NCBI GenBank assembly: GCA_964030475.1
Contig: CAXIPT010000010.1
Location: 1,260,870-1,324,869, forward strand
Reading direction: 5' to 3'
Length of the DNA: 64,000 bases
Source of the DNA: Tethya wilhelma
Taxonomy: Eukaryota; Porifera; Demospongiae; Tethyida; Tethyidae
Numbering within the stretch: position 1 is the stretch's first letter; every line of letters begins with the position of its first letter. Made by a program: the position numbers and the translations under genes. The notes under the pieces were generated by a model. The model searched no databases. It had not been told where the DNA came from and saw only the letters and a program-made list of their open reading frames with translations. Positions 1 to 11,572 of the stretch are shown here, piece by piece.

Positions 1-65
<65 letters not shown>
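1..65. repeat. (CA)n microsatellite
   Basis: Pure CA dinucleotide run from the first base of the window; it may extend to the left. Confidence 0.97.
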
Positions 66-67
<2 letters not shown>

Positions 68-517
68 TTGTCTAACTTCAGTGGCATATGCTCAACCAAC
101 ACAATTACACAATTCAGGTCATTCATAAGCATACTGTCAAACACTTCTAAAAATCAGGTGGCATAGACTACGAGCAATAAAAATAAACTAACTGTGCACA
201 TAGAGACCTGTTCACACACAAGCTGCTTCATTAAACACTCACATGGAAAAACTATCAGCTTGAATAGCAGCTACTTCAGTGCCAAGCAGTTGGCTTGTCT
301 TTCAACAAGCATAAGTCATCAAGTCCCATAATTCACAAAAAAACACAACATTTTGCACTTTTTATACTGGAACATAGCTAAATTAATGTCATAGAAATGC
401 TTGACAAAAAGCCACAACTGTTCTACTACAGCAAAAATAAAAATTTTGCTGTCTAGACCACGGACAAGAAACCACAACGTTATGCCTCATAACCTTTTCA
501 AATATTTTGCAACTAAC
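66..517. other. intron or 3' flank of the SH3 gene, no gene seen
   Basis: No convincing exon on either strand. It lies downstream of the splice donor of the SH3 exon on the minus strand, so it is probably the first intron of that gene, which would continue left of the window. Confidence 0.5.
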
Positions 518-685
518 CTCTAAATACTTGCTGGGGACGTAGCCATAGTCTCCATTAGAGAGAGCATAGGCTGCCCACCACCTGCTGTCCGCCTTGGAGG
601 CTATTCTGAACTTGTCTCCTTCCTTGAAGCTGAGAATATCCTCTCTCTCTTTCTCGTAGTCAAACAGAGCAACGTACACCTCCAT
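518..685 (-). CDS. SH3-domain protein, first coding exon (partial gene)
   Basis: The exon encodes 56 residues starting MEVYVALFDYEKEREDILSF and forming almost a whole SH3 domain: ALFDY at the start, the acidic RT loop, the SRWWAAY tryptophan pair and the GYVPSKYLE end, which carries the conserved proline and tyrosine of the ligand groove. It ends in phase 0 at a consensus donor (GTTAGT, minus strand, 517-512). SH3 domains bind proline-rich peptides in signalling and cytoskeletal adaptors. The remaining exons lie to the left, outside the window or in the CA-rich flank, so the family cannot be named. The ATG at 685 is the first Met and the domain begins three residues later, a common layout when SH3 is N-terminal. 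Confidence 0.85.
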
Positions 686-1289
686 TTTTTTAGAGTCAGA
701 TTCAGCTCCGCGACTTTAAGCTTTCTTGTGTGTCAAGCTAGTGGTCTTGAACTTTAGGAAAAGCTTAAATATAAACTGCAAGTACCGGTAATTCTTCTTC
801 AAAGAAACTTTTCAACTGCAGGAACTGTTTCTTTGTGAGCACATGTAATTGAAATTGCACACGTATGACTTCTCGTACGTGCATGGGGGTGTGGTGCGGT
901 CGGACACACCCACTTTCCGGTTATGATTATTGTTGACGTCATCACAAATGAATGACAATTAACTGTTAATTGGTTATGAATTTCCGCTGGTTAGAAACAA
1001 TTGCGCAATAAGTCCGGAAGTAAACACTCAATGAATTATATAATGATACAAAAAATTAATAAGTGACAGCTCAGCACACATTCATGAACATTGTATAATT
1101 TTAATTATTGCATGACTGGGAGGACAATGTATTAGGGAAACATTAATTCAGCTCGACACACATGCAATTCGCTGAGGATGGCTCAATAAGTGCAATAACC
1201 ATCGTGCAATATGAGAGAACATAGTCAAAATATTATTGTATACAGTACTGTCCATGTGATTATCATGTGACTATCATGTGACCAAACCA
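686..1289. promoter_or_regulatory. intergenic, SH3 gene promoter and cadherin 3' flank
   Basis: Both neighbours are on the minus strand, so this 0.6 kb holds the promoter and 5' UTR of the SH3 gene next to 685 and the 3' flank of the cadherin gene next to 1290. A TGACGTCATCA stretch near 933-943 resembles a CRE/AP-1 type site. Nothing else is recognisable. Confidence 0.4.
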
Positions 1290-4200
1290 CTACTGAAGGT
1301 GTTCATAAATGTTGTCCACACTATGGCGACGTCTAGGTGACAGCTGGAAAGATTCCTCTTCTTTCTTTACGTCAACTGGAGGCGCAGGCAACTCCGTAGG
1401 GGGATGGGCAACAGGGGGAATTCCCCCAGCTTGCATCGGCTTGAAAGTTGGACGCATGTCGAGATATTCGTCTGTTTCACTGAGTGGAGCAGTAGTACCG
1501 TTGTTATTAGTGGTAGAAGGAGCAAGGTAGTTTTGAGGTCTGTTGTTATTGTGACCAAATGTAGTACTCTGCCCTCCCTAAAACAAGTTCAAAAAACAAC
1601 ATCAAGACACGTACGCTGAATCACATACTCAACCTTTATATTATTGTAGCTGTTGGATATGTGTCTGTCTTATAGTGCATGTATAGTGATCACAATCCAA
1701 AGTTATAAACGTTTAGTCTCGTTTCCAGGCTTTTTTCTTTGACCATTCACTCATGGAAAGGAAAGGGAGAGTCTGTGAGTAAAAGGTCAAAGGGAAGAAC
1801 CTGGGAACACAGCTAACAAGCATTATTTGCTTGCTTTGAAAGCTATAGATCTTCAATGAGATATTGCACAATCTGGGAACAAGGATGATACTAATTTCAA
1901 CAGCCTACAGGTTTCAGTATTTTTATTTGTATTCCCCAATGTGTGAGTGCATCTGCAAGCTACAAAACACATCCTTCACTGTACTCATTCAATTTCCCCC
2001 GGCTTTTCCTACTCTCAATAAAAACAGAGAAGTCTCAAAAACTGATCAAAGCCAAACTCAAAAGCCTACATCTATAATAAACTTTCATAGGACCATATGA
2101 GTGAAGTAGGGAAACAGACTGCAATGAGAGGTGATATTCTTTAGAACACGCTCTTCTCCACAAAATAATATTTTTTCATGTATGTTTGCATGGTGACCTT
2201 TACCATATTATTGTCAGTCGAATCAGATGTATAAGTATTATAGTTTTATAGGCATGGGATTGCAAATCATCTCATTGCAATGTACCAACACAGCAGTGTA
2301 TGCATCAGTAATGTCTCTATAATACCTGATAGGAGTTTGGAGTTACATAATGGTAGTCCAGCTCATTGTTGGGCTTCTCTGGAAAGTCGAGACTAGACTC
2401 AAGCAACTTTGATGGATTATCATGACCCCTAGTGGTACCACTGTAAACATGTGTGCATGGGTATAAATTAACACACATTCATTTATGCAAAAACTCACAT
2501 ATGAATAATATTATAGCTAGACTAGTTTTCATGCATAAGTCTATCAACAGAATCTGATATCAATTGTATTACAAAACCTCATCAAAATTATTGTTTAGTA
2601 TTAATTTTAGTGAACCCAGCTGAGCTCTTAATCCGAAAAGTCAAAAGTATACAGCTATGCTTTGTTAAAACTCACACACACACATGGCTATTGGGTTTGT
2701 ACGTAACACTGATATAAACACACACAGACTTGTATCCCACGACATTTATATACAATCGGTATAACTTACTTTGTGCCATTAAACTTGGCACATTGAGTTG
2801 GAGCATTTCTATTGGGTTGAAGAGTTTCATACCCTGAGGGGAGTTCATACATTACACTGGTATTGTTCAAACGGGATTCGGTCCGTTTTTTGCTTTGTCG
2901 AATTTTAAAGCAGAAGCCGAAGACAACGATTACTAGCAACATCACTACAACCAAAAGAGAGAGAATCGCGATCACAATAAACAAGTCTGCCAATGAACAT
3001 TCTGCTTGGCTGTCGAGTATAACCAGTACCGAACTTTTTGAGGAGAAATTTCCATCAGAGGCGTTAACATCAAACACAATAACACTTTCATTTATTTGTT
3101 TCAAATTGCCACGCATATTAATTGTTCCAAAAATAGCATCAATTGAGAAATATTCCATTACATCATTGTTCATATTCATATCAAGATTCGGAGATAAACT
3201 ATATTCGAGTTCGCTTCCAAAATCAAGGTCATCATCAAAAGCTTGAACGCTACCCAATGAATAAACATCCGACTCTGAAACAACCGATCTGTTCACATTG
3301 AAGACAAATAGGTTTTTCTCGAAATAAGGTTCGTTGTCGTTTTCAGGAAGGACTTGGATGTATACGCTTGCAAAATCACTAGTTGTATCGTCAAAACACT
3401 CGAGGAAAAAAGAATAGTTTTGAGTAGTTTCAAAATCTAGGTTTTCTTTCAAAACAATTGTATCATCTTCCAACACAAACGTATCTTGTACAACCGGGTC
3501 TAAAGATAGGATATCTATGGTCCTTTCACTGGTTGTTTGCCCACGTACGTTACAAGGCAGAGCATGTAATCTGCTTCCAATTGGAGTGATTTCCGATACA
3601 TTGACAAGAGTTTGATTCTTGAGAAAATTTGGTGTACAATCAGCAGGAGCAACCCAGATGTTAATCAGAAAAGTGGGACACATATCAGCTTCGGTCAAAC
3701 TCGAAAATCTATCGCACACAGTGACCCTTACAGGTATGATTCTCAGTCCAGTATTATCATTGGCACTTTGGTTACAGGAGTCAAAATCAAAGGCAGAACT
3801 AATCATGAGATCGCCCGTTTCATCATCAAGATTCAAGTGTTCATTCAAGAAATCAAGATTTCTATTGTTTCGAGAAAATCGGTATCTTACATCACCGTGA
3901 TCCAAGCCTTGGTCTGGATCCGTGACACGATACACTACACTTGCTCCTGAATCTTGAGAAGTTGACCCAATTAGGGTACCAGGCGGAGAAAGCTCCGAAA
4001 TTCGTGTGAAAAAAGAACCCTTCTCAACCATAGGGACGAATTCATTCACCGGCAGAACTTGAATGGTTAGGGTAGTTTCATCCATGAGTTCTTGCTTCGT
4101 GGCGTCAATACAAGCAAATCGTAATTGAAAGGAGTCTGCCACTTCATAGTCAATAATATCATCGGCCGAAACTTCTCCAGTTTGGTGGTTAATCCTAAAA

Positions 4201-7200
4201 GGGTTTTCATTGAGAGGGTACTCTTCCGTGTAGACTATGCCACTTGGAGGAGTGTCTGGATCGTGGCAGACGAGTTGTACAAAATTTACTGGCATTGTCG
4301 TTTCGTTAAATTGGAAGACTTGCTGATGCTCTTCAAATATGGGTCGTTCGTCATTAATATTCTCGACACTGATATGTACCGTAATGTTACTAGAGGAACT
4401 AGAATATTGTACACAAGATGATTCGATATTACTTGCTCGAACTGTGAGCGTGTAATTAGAATCCGTTTCGAAATCCAGCTCAGAAATCAGCTCGAGAACA
4501 TTATCCGATTGTCGCATACGAAAAGGAGTGTGTAATTCATCAATGCTCATCTTGATCTCACCACACACGCCCAAATCTCGATCGGTAGCGTTCAAAACGA
4601 CCACATCGTACGGAAAAATGTGATCTTCACGAAAAGAGAAAGATAGCGGGGCACTTCGCAAGAGGTAAGGATCAAACTTAGGCCGAAAGCGATTCTGAAG
4701 CTCAAACCGTATGTCAGCTTCAGTACTTGTAGGAACGGAATGGCGATTGTTCCCCGAGCTCAGTTGATCGTTACAAAGGACTATCGGTGACCATGGACTT
4801 TCTTCAGCAATGTCCAATGCATTTGACTCAAGAATGATGTCACCGGTTGAAGAATTGATGCTAAAATGATCAGCACCAAGGAGACTGTAGACAAATTTCA
4901 CTCCAGTTCTGTTCACGTGTGCACATTGAACACGAAAGAGTACTTCACCTTGAAGGTGATTTTGATTAATAGTCTTCTCATAGGGTGCTGCAGTAAAGTA
5001 TACGTCACTCGTTGGTTGGGAGTTAGCCCCTGCAATCAGTATAAATTGAAATTCACATTAGGAATAATAATATAATGGAAAGTTTCGCGAGATTTAACTT
5101 TCAGTTTTCTCAGATCACAATCCATCCGTGGAAGTTTTTATCTGCAAAACTCTCTGTAACATATATACATATTGAGATTGGCAACTCATCTGTAAAAGTT
5201 AAAACGCAAAAATGTTTGACAAGAGACATCTGCAAAAGTTATACCCCACGAAACGTTCTTGCTATACAGTACACCATACACACACAAGAAGTGATAGTTA
5301 TTGTAGGTGTATAATAATAATATATGTGTTGTAGCAATAACTGACTTACTGGAATGAAAATATGTGCACGGTTGAGCTTAATTTACAAGATCACAATGAA
5401 ACCAAAACAATTAATAGGAATGATGCAAAGTACACAAACACCGACTTCGAAGAGACAATTTATTCTAAACTTTCACTATTTCCAACTGACAAATTTATAA
5501 ACAAATCTTTTATAGCGAATAAATATGTGTGTGCGTACTTCTAACTGATCTAGATTTTTTTCTTCTTTTTTTGTATGATGACAATATACTTTAATTAATG
5601 TAATAATACAGGAACTCTAATAAGGTGCTTTTAAAATCAGGTCAGATCTATTTTCTTTGTATTATATAGGCTTATTAATAAAGGCGCAGTTTCACGGAAA
5701 CCTTAGGAGTTGTGCCTACGTTACGTAATAAAGCCCTATTGTGCACGTAATTCCTGCGCGCAGAATACAGGCCATCGCTAGCATAAGCCTCCAAGCTCTT
5801 TAGATTTTAGCCAACGCTCATGAAAAGCTCCTGTATTACTCTTCACTAGTTTGTTCGCTTACCCAGCTACTTTTTTTCCTAGCTACACTTGTTTTCAATG
5901 CTAAATCTGCGCATTCTCAATCGCAAACACGTCAACAAAAAATGTGCGTTTCTCCGTAAGTGTGCGAATAAGTTACATTCCGATGATGCATTTCGACCAA
6001 TCAGATTGAGTTTTTGATTTTGGGGATAGGAATCAAAAAAATTGGTTGTGTAATTACTTCCATATGAAACTGTGCCTTTAAAGTCCAGCCATACAAGTTA
6101 AAACACTCAATCAGTCTACTACATCTAAAAGTACAAGACAGTATGCCCAAATGACATCAGAATCAACATCATTGATCATGTCAGATGGTAAAGTTTGAGG
6201 CTTGCTGTGTAAACCTTCACAGTAAGTAGCACAGATACACTAGAACATCTGGAGACCTACAAGTCTATTCACAAGCCACATAATAGCAACCATTGGAAGT
6301 GCAACTACAGTACTGTTATCCACCACAGATCTCTGCACCATGGGCACAATAAAACCCCAAGGTACTATAATACAATTCTTAGGATGGTATATAGGTGCAC
6401 CATTCAGGTATTATATTATCAATCAGTCAGCCACCACTATGTGAAAAGGTCAATTGAACTCATACATAAACCCACATGTGATGGCAGCAGATAAACTTCC
6501 TGTTGTATCAAGGCTTGGCTATATACATATACCTCAGCATCACTTTCTCACAAAAGTAAGTGTGGCACTTTGCCTCAACATAAACTAGTCTCAGACCAAC
6601 TTGGGAGGTTGAACTGCATGGATAGACCACCTTGTGATTTTTTGGGCCAAATTCGATTATAGATTTCAATGAAAGGATCTTCGCTTGGGTGCCCAGACTT
6701 ACGACGATCTTTGCCAAAATTGCATTTGGAATTTAGTAATGAGGAATTAGCCTACCCCTAGTATGCTCAGAGAGTCAGCTATTATAACTATTGGTCCTCT
6801 GAAAGATCAGTAACCTGCGTGAACCAATTGGGGTGCATGATGTTCAGCTTGCATGCACACAGTGATTATTCTGTATAACCCAACCTGATAATTTTTTATG
6901 CAGGGCAAAAGAAAGGCTGCATTTAGTGCCAATTAACTAGTATTAAATCAAATTAGCATGCATGAGTAAGGCAGATCAAAAACACAAACAATCCACACGT
7001 AGTGCTGTGATGGTCAGAAATACACATGAACTACAACTTGTGGTATGAACTCATTTTTGAAGGGCAGACTCTCCAGTGAACCACTGGCTCAGCAGAAACA
7101 TGACCAGCAATCAGCTGATTCAACTCAGTGGTGTAGCCAACTCACAGAACCCAGGAGTGTAAGCCAAGTCTGAAGAAGTTACAGCCATGCAGACCATGCA

Positions 7201-7302
7201 TAACATTCCATCACACGGTACCATGCATGCCGCAATGAACTCACCTTGGGGGCTACTCAGAAGCAGCTGAAAAAACAGCAAAGAAAGAAACACAACCGCC
7301 AT
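1290..7302 (-). CDS. cadherin-family single-pass receptor, complete, 906 aa
   Basis: Four exons join in frame: 7302-7245 (signal peptide MAVVFLSLLFFQLLLSSPQ), 5029-2770, 2440-2326 and 1577-1290 (stop TAG). Intron phases agree (1, 2, 0) and the summed length is 2721 bp. About six cadherin repeats follow, with recognisable LDFET, DPD, INDERP and ENDNEP calcium-site motifs and many N-glycosylation sequons. A transmembrane helix lies at about residues 703-727, then a basic stop-transfer (KIRQSKKR) and a tail of roughly 180 aa. The tail has no recognisable p120- or beta-catenin-binding sequence; instead it carries YELP, GYETL, YHYVTP, YLDM (YxxM, a PI3K-SH2 type site) and IYEHL near the C-terminus. 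Likely an adhesion or signalling receptor at the cell surface. The Met at 7302 is chosen because it directly precedes the hydrophobic signal peptide; an upstream in-frame Met at 7356 would bury it. Confidence 0.88.
1714..1813. repeat. hairpin MITE-like copy, GTCTCGTTTCCAGG family
   Basis: Imperfect inverted repeat: left end TAGTCTCGTTTCCAGGC, right end GAACCTGGGAACACAGCT, with TTTGACC and GGTCAAAGG facing each other inside. The same layout recurs at least seven more times in the window. It lies in the 3' part of the cadherin gene (intron 3). Confidence 0.6.
5030..7244 (-). other. cadherin intron 1 (2.2 kb)
   Basis: AT-rich and bounded by a GTGAGT donor (7244-7239) and a TTGCAG acceptor (ending 5030). 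I see no exon that fits the flanking phases. Confidence 0.7.
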
Positions 7303-8029
7303 CGATTCTTCTGATTCCAAGCGGGAATTGCTCAGACTCTGGACACCACAGAACACAGTGAGTCTCCACCAATTCAGGGGGAAATTCCGAATAAAGCCGT
7401 TGGATTTCAGTGGCGTAGCCAGGGGGGTGCTTTGGGTGCTCGAGCACCCCCTTTGCCGCTGACCGGAAGCGCAAAATTATTTAATAATTGGATTTATTAA
7501 TAAGTAATCAAGCCTTTAAAATCACTTTTTCTTACTTATTTGTTGTTAGAAGCTATTTTCCAAGCTCATTTATGCCTAAGTTCTTGATAAACAAACTTCA
7601 GAACCGTTTAATTCACGCTAGGTTGATCGAAAGCGCTCAGCAGTTTGCTTTCAGCAATAGTTCAAAGGTCACGGTATCGATCACGTGACCCAAAAGTGGG
7701 CGTGGCACCCCAAAATTTTCGGCGCGCTGCGCGCGCTCAATTTTAGCACCCTCTTACTCTAAATCCTGGCTACGCCCCTGGATTTGCAGTAAAAACACCG
7801 AGAAGCTAGCTGTACACACACGTGGCTTGCATGAGCGGCGCGCGCAGCGCCAACGCCAGCAAACTAAGTTAGTAGAGGGAAATCCCCCACCACGTAAGGC
7901 TTACCTATTTTGGACCAATCAGAATCAAACAAGTACGCGCGCACTACCGCGAATCATATCATAAACACAGAACCAGCACAAAACATGATGTATGAAAGAA
8001 AGTAGTTCTGTGTTTATACATTCACAACC
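7303..8029. promoter_or_regulatory. divergent promoter, cadherin (-) / ER DnaJ (+)
   Basis: The two start codons are 727 bp apart and face away from each other. The DnaJ-proximal half holds CCACG at 7890-7894 (inside ACCACGTAAGG, reverse TTACGTGG, like an XBP1/ATF6 core) and CCAAT at 7915-7919. ERdj4 genes in other animals are induced by ER stress, so a UPR element is plausible, but the spacing is not the classic CCAAT-N9-CCACG. About half the interval is the MITE at 7408-7780. Confidence 0.5.
7408..7780. mobile_element. MITE with CAGkGGCGTAGCCAGG termini and 5-bp TSD
   Basis: Left end CAGTGGCGTAGCCAGG (7408-7423) and reverse complement of the right end CAGGGGCGTAGCCAGG (7765-7780) match at 15 of 16 bases. 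GATTT flanks both sides (7403-7407 and 7781-7785). The 373-bp interior has no coding capacity and a GCACCC motif on both shoulders. Non-autonomous DNA transposon, inserted about 105 bp upstream of the cadherin start codon. Confidence 0.85.
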
Positions 8030-8488
8030 ATGGCGTCCTTTTCTACTTACTATAAAAGAACTTTCGTTCTCTGTATCTCCTTACTGTTGATTCTTCCTTA
8101 CGAGGTTGTGTCTTCTGAAGACTACTACAAGCTGCTGGGTGTTTCTAGAGATGCCTCGCAGAAAGAGATCAAAAAGGCCTTCAGAAAACTCGCCATAGAG
8201 TATCACCCTGACAAGAATCCGAGTCCCGACGCTAGAGAGAAGTTTGAAAAGATTGCCAATGGTGAGTTGTCCCCTGGAAAGTTGTCCAGGCAGACCAAAA
8301 GTTTGTGGAGAACTCTGAGCTAAGATTTCAATCTCCACACTGTATGATCCAGTTGAGAGGTTTTTTAGATGGTAGATGATTCCTTATTTCCCAGCAGTGA
8401 ATGCATGAATGAGCCTAACTCCTTGGATTTTCTGTGTTTGAATGAAGCTGTTGCTAAGTCATTCTATTTAAAGCCCTCTATCTCTTTC

Positions 8489-8551
<63 letters not shown>

Positions 8552-9469
8552 CCTATGACATTCTTTCTGATCCTGACAAGAGACGCCACTATGACAGATT
8601 CGGATCAGATGGTCCAGGAGCCAATCAAGGATTTGAATCTGGAACACCATTTGACTATGACGCTTTCTTTGGTGGTACAGGATCTAGTGGCTTTAAGCAC
8701 CACTTTAACTTCAACTTTGACGACATGTTTAAGGATTTTTTCAGTGACGATGGAGGATTTGGTGGATTTCATTTTCATGATCATCACGAAGATCACATGA
8801 ATGGTATATAGCTTTACTTTATGTATGTACACTTTATTTTATCATTATTATATGCCATATAGAGGTGTAGTATGACATGTACAAGATTGCTTTGTAGGCC
8901 GGAAAGTCTCCTAATTAAATTCCAATCATGTGACTGGATGAGATTTTATTAGGTAGAGGCATGCATTGGTGCGTCTGTATCCTCGTAAAACAGGCTTACC
9001 CCGCTTTGTTTATTGCACACTCCAGGGCGTGCTTCCTCTATCTACACTATCTACCTTTCCGTTAGTGTGCTTATTAACTTGTAGGTTTACTGTAATGTAC
9101 ATGTAGTATGTTTTTGGTATAGTTTAGAAAATCGTAGGAAGTGTATTATGTGATTGTAGGAAGTGAATACATTATGTATTATATTAGCAGCCTCGTACCC
9201 AGGCTCTCTCCTTTGACCTTTTCTTTTCAAGAAGGGAGGGGCCTGGGTATACGAGACTAGCATTATATAATGATTTAGTGTTTTTATGCTTTGTCCTGGT
9301 ACAAGTGTATAAGATCATTTTTTGGAGTGTAACAGTTGTAATGTATGTGTGTGTGCTTTTTGAAGGTAGTTTTTTTTTTACTTGTATGGCTATCTGAAAA
9401 CAATCATTAATTTCAAGTTGAAAACAATGATACTTTTATAATAACAGCATCCTATTGAAACTAATAATA

Positions 9470-9552
<83 letters not shown>

Positions 9553-9717
9553 ACACACACTCCTTCAGCTGACGGTTTCTTTGGTAATCATTTTGACGTT
9601 GATGATAGGGGTACAGGGGGAGATGAAATGGACCCCTTTGGAGACATGTTCGGAGGAGCCTTTGGAGATATGTTTGGAGGAGGATCATTTCACTTTGAAC
9701 AGCACACGATACACGGT

Positions 9718-9785
<68 letters not shown>

Positions 9786-10066
9786 CCACCCACTCCAACA
9801 AGTCTGCTCCTGCTTCAGTCTTTCTCTTTTGTAGAACAAGTATAAGTTTGTCAAAAGTCATTAATTTTAAGAAAGCTTGAGAAATAGTCTAAGATTTTAG
9901 TATATTCTCGTAGCAACAGAACTCTTTTTTTTTTTCGGCTTTTAAGTTGCTAAACTAACCTCGATTATATACACATCATGCAGATGATGCTAGAGGTGGA
10001 AGGTCATGCAAGACAGTCACTCAGAGAGATGGCAACAGTATCACGACTCGTACCATTTGCACCTAG
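8030..10066 (+). CDS. DNAJB9: ER-resident DnaJ co-chaperone, ERdj4/DNAJB9-like, complete, 237 aa
   Basis: Four exons join in frame: 8030-8261, 8552-8803, 9569-9715 and 9984-10066 (TAG), total 714 bp, every junction in phase 1. Signal peptide at residues 1-28 (hydrophobic core [16 protein letters not shown]), then a J domain starting [13 protein letters not shown] with the HPD tripeptide at residues 59-61 and [18 protein letters not shown]. Next comes a Phe/Gly/Asp-rich region ([31 protein letters not shown]) and a short C-terminus with [19 protein letters not shown]. Length and the CKTVTQR end match animal ERdj4 (about 223 aa in mammals). It would stimulate BiP ATPase in the ER lumen and deliver misfolded proteins to ERAD. 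The acceptors of exons 2 and 3 are formed by or abut CA repeats. An extra copy of exon 4 lies at 10710-10792. Confidence 0.92.
8489..8550. repeat. (CA)n microsatellite forming the intron 1 acceptor
   Basis: CA run with one CAAA interruption that ends directly in the CAG acceptor (8551) of DnaJ exon 2. Confidence 0.95.
9189..9260. repeat. hairpin MITE-like copy, AGCCTCGTACCCAGGC family
   Basis: Left AGCCTCGTACCCAGGCTCTC and right GGCCTGGGTATACGAGACT form a near-perfect hairpin. It lies in DnaJ intron 2. Confidence 0.7.
9475..9560. repeat. (CT)n-(CA)n compound microsatellite
   Basis: About 42 bp of CT followed by about 45 bp of CA, acting as the pyrimidine tract just before the TCCTTCAG acceptor of DnaJ exon 3. 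Confidence 0.95.
9718..9782. repeat. (GA)n microsatellite
   Basis: Pure GA/AG run starting two bases after the donor of DnaJ exon 3 (G|GTTAGAGAG). Confidence 0.95.
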
Positions 10067-10467
10067 AGCTTTTAACGGATGTAATTATAATAAAATGATA
10101 TAGTATCAAGATCATTTTAGATCATTGCTTGACTAATTTTTCAATGCAATTCTGTATATAGTGTACGTTCATAGCACAAATAACTATGTCTGTCTGTTGC
10201 ATACAGCACTACATATTTGTTTTCTAATTTTTGTATTCACTTCCAAAATTTTGGCAAAATGATCAGGAGAATTTCACTAGCACAATTCATTTTGAGCGAA
10301 CCATTTAAAACCTTTGTCAATTTTCCCACCTCACCAATTACAAACCTACCAGCAACGATTGATCATTATTATCACCATGGAAAGAGAAGGCTTAAAGAAG
10401 TCAACACAATAATACAGACAGGCTCTCTGCACAGTGGCCAGCATAGTGTACATTAAAAACTTTCAAG
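10067..10467 (+). other. 3' flank of the DnaJ gene
   Basis: An AATAAA-like signal (ATAATAAAATG, about 10086) follows the stop by 20 bp. No further gene is seen before the N at 10468. Confidence 0.5.
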
Positions 10468-10468
10468 N

Positions 10469-10510
<42 letters not shown>

Positions 10511-11003
10511 CACCCACTCCAACAAGTCTGCTCCTGCTTCAGTCTTTCTCTTTTGTAGAACAAATATAAGTTTGTCAAAAGTCATTAATTTTAAGAAAGC
10601 TTGAGAAATAGTCTAAGATTTTAGTATATTCTCGTAGCAACAGAACTCTTCTTTTTTTTTTCGGCTTTTAAGTTGCTAAACTAACGTCGATTATATACAC
10701 ATCATGCAGATGATGCTAGAGGTGGAAGGTCATGCAAGACAGTCACTCAGAGAGATGGCAACAGTATCACGACTCGTACCATTTGCACCTAGAGCTTTTA
10801 ACGGATGTAATTATAATAAAATGATATAGTATCAAGATCATTTTAGATCATTGCTTGACTAATTTTTCAATGCAATTCTGTATATAGTGTACGTTCATAG
10901 CACAAATAACTATGTCTGTCTGTTGCATACAGCACTACATATTTGTTTTCTAATTTTTGTGTTCACTTCCAAAATTTTGGCAAAATGATCAGGAGAATTT
11001 CAG
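10469..11003 (+). repeat. second copy of the DnaJ 3' end (allelic or unmerged contig)
   Basis: After the N at 10468, the sequence from about 10506 to 11000 repeats 9783-10278 with only a few substitutions and homopolymer changes (for example ACAAGTATAAG versus ACAAATATAAG). It includes an intact exon 4 copy at 10710-10792 with acceptor and TAG but no upstream exons. The N and the few-percent divergence suggest two haplotypes placed in tandem rather than a real duplication. Confidence 0.75.
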
Positions 11004-11088
11004 CTATTATAGTTATTGCATGCAGTATCAAAATTTGCTCTTATATATATAGCCAACTATTAAACTGTATAATCGGCTAGACTGAAAT

Positions 11089-11336
11089 ATGGCAAGTCGC
11101 ATCAATGTCAACTTCAATGTGTTGCCCAAGCACAAAGAAGATGCAGACCAACCTTGGGTTACTGAGCTGGGACAGCCAAACATATTAGTATGGTTCAATC
11201 TCTGACTCTTGAAGACGTGGCCCAATCGATTGAAAAATCTGCCTCATCATTTGTCTATGACCAAGTTGCCCAAAAAAAGGCCAGGTCACTAGCAAAACTT
11301 GACTATCAAGGAAGAGAGTTGGCAGTACAGTATTGA
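11089..11336 (+). pseudogene. possible small gene broken between two frames
   Basis: Two overlapping short reading frames look like parts of one protein. 11089-11205 encodes 38 aa starting MASRINVNFNVLPKHKED and stops at TGA. 11190-11336 is a second frame of 48 aa with SLTLEDVAQSIEKSAS and KARSLAKLDYQGREL. Both have protein-like composition, including an amphipathic helical stretch. A frameshift near 11190-11205 or a missing intron would explain the split. Family not recognised. Confidence 0.35.
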
Positions 11337-11572
11337 TAAAAAATAGATTTATACAAAAATGGTTACGTTACCATAGCAACTGGGAGACACTTCTGCTTAA
11401 TTAATTATTCATTTTTAATTTGCTGATTCAGCAAATATGGAATGGTCACATGACCAACTTTTGACTCGAGAATGTTTGAAATCCCCCGAGGAATCTATAC
11501 CTATGTTTTCATAGTTACGAATTAGTTAGTTTAAAAGTTATCACTATTCCAAATATTGATGAGATTGTACTA

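Noticed and set aside
5341..5460. Alternative first exon of the cadherin ending at the GTAAGT near 5346
   Set aside because: The frame needed for exon 2 is closed by TAA and has no Met; the 7302 exon fits both phase and signal peptide.
7120..7474. Longer upstream starts for the cadherin (7356) and an overlapping frame reaching into the MITE
   Set aside because: The signal peptide begins at 7302 and the overlapping frame is partly transposon sequence.
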